A DNA stretch of 11,881 bases from Bacteroidales bacterium (GTDB lineage Bacteria; Bacteroidota; Bacteroidia; Bacteroidales; VadinHA17). Location: the NCBI GenBank assembly GCA_016936695.1, contig JAFGXK010000252.1:1-11881 (forward strand), written 5' to 3'. Every line of letters begins with the position of its first letter. The first letter of the stretch is position 1. Below are positions 11,825 through 11,881 of this stretch, one piece after another. Below the pieces are notes generated by a model. That model was not told the origin of the DNA. It was given only the letters and a program-made list of their open reading frames with translations, and did not search any database. The position numbers and the translations under genes are program-made.

Positions 11825-11881
11825 GAGTCAGTGATGACAGCAGGAAAGGCGGAAATGATTGTATTCCTGTAAGCCAATATC

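Overview
The window looks like a chromosomal piece of a Bacteroidota (Bacteroidales-like) genome. The reasons are the gene content (two N-terminal lipoproteins, one a serpin and one lipocalin-like), the absence of clear Shine-Dalgarno sequences before the starts, a perfect TAnnTTTG -7 box before the largest gene, and short intergenic tandem repeats of the AGCAACC and ATCTGCG type. No RNA gene, CRISPR array, transposase or phage gene was seen.

Left part (1-5419): the 3' end of a short-chain dehydrogenase on the + strand meets a tight five-gene minus-strand operon. In transcription order this is pta, ackA, a canonical ptb, a second divergent ptb-like gene, and buk. Gaps are 33, 25, 7 and 39 bp. 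Together they encode two acyl-CoA to acyl-phosphate to acid routes that make ATP: acetyl-CoA to acetate, and butyryl- (or branched-chain acyl-) CoA to the free acid. The unusual points are the packing of both routes in one unit and the tandem, diverged ptb pair.

Middle part (5420-9375): a divergent control region with a palindrome, overlapping inverted repeats and a -7 box separates pta from a 980-residue fused FAD-linked oxidase/Fe-S protein. This protein belongs to the D-lactate/D-2-hydroxyacid dehydrogenase class (YdiJ-like), so hydroxyacid oxidation sits back to back with acid-forming energy conservation. It converges on a nitrilase-fold omega-amidase-like gene across a perfect 5 x 7-bp tandem repeat whose last two bases are part of that gene's stop codon.

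Right part (9376-11881): a 534-bp gene-free stretch is crowded with structure: nested inverted repeats, a hairpin, 14-bp and 22-bp tandem duplications, and one copy of a 42-bp repeat. Then come an AT-rich lipocalin-like lipoprotein gene and a serpin lipoprotein gene. A second copy of the 42-bp repeat (41 of 42 identical) lies beyond the serpin, so the two exported-protein genes are bracketed by direct repeats about 1.96 kb apart. This is the most cassette-like part of the window. The metabolic genes look native and ordinary in composition.
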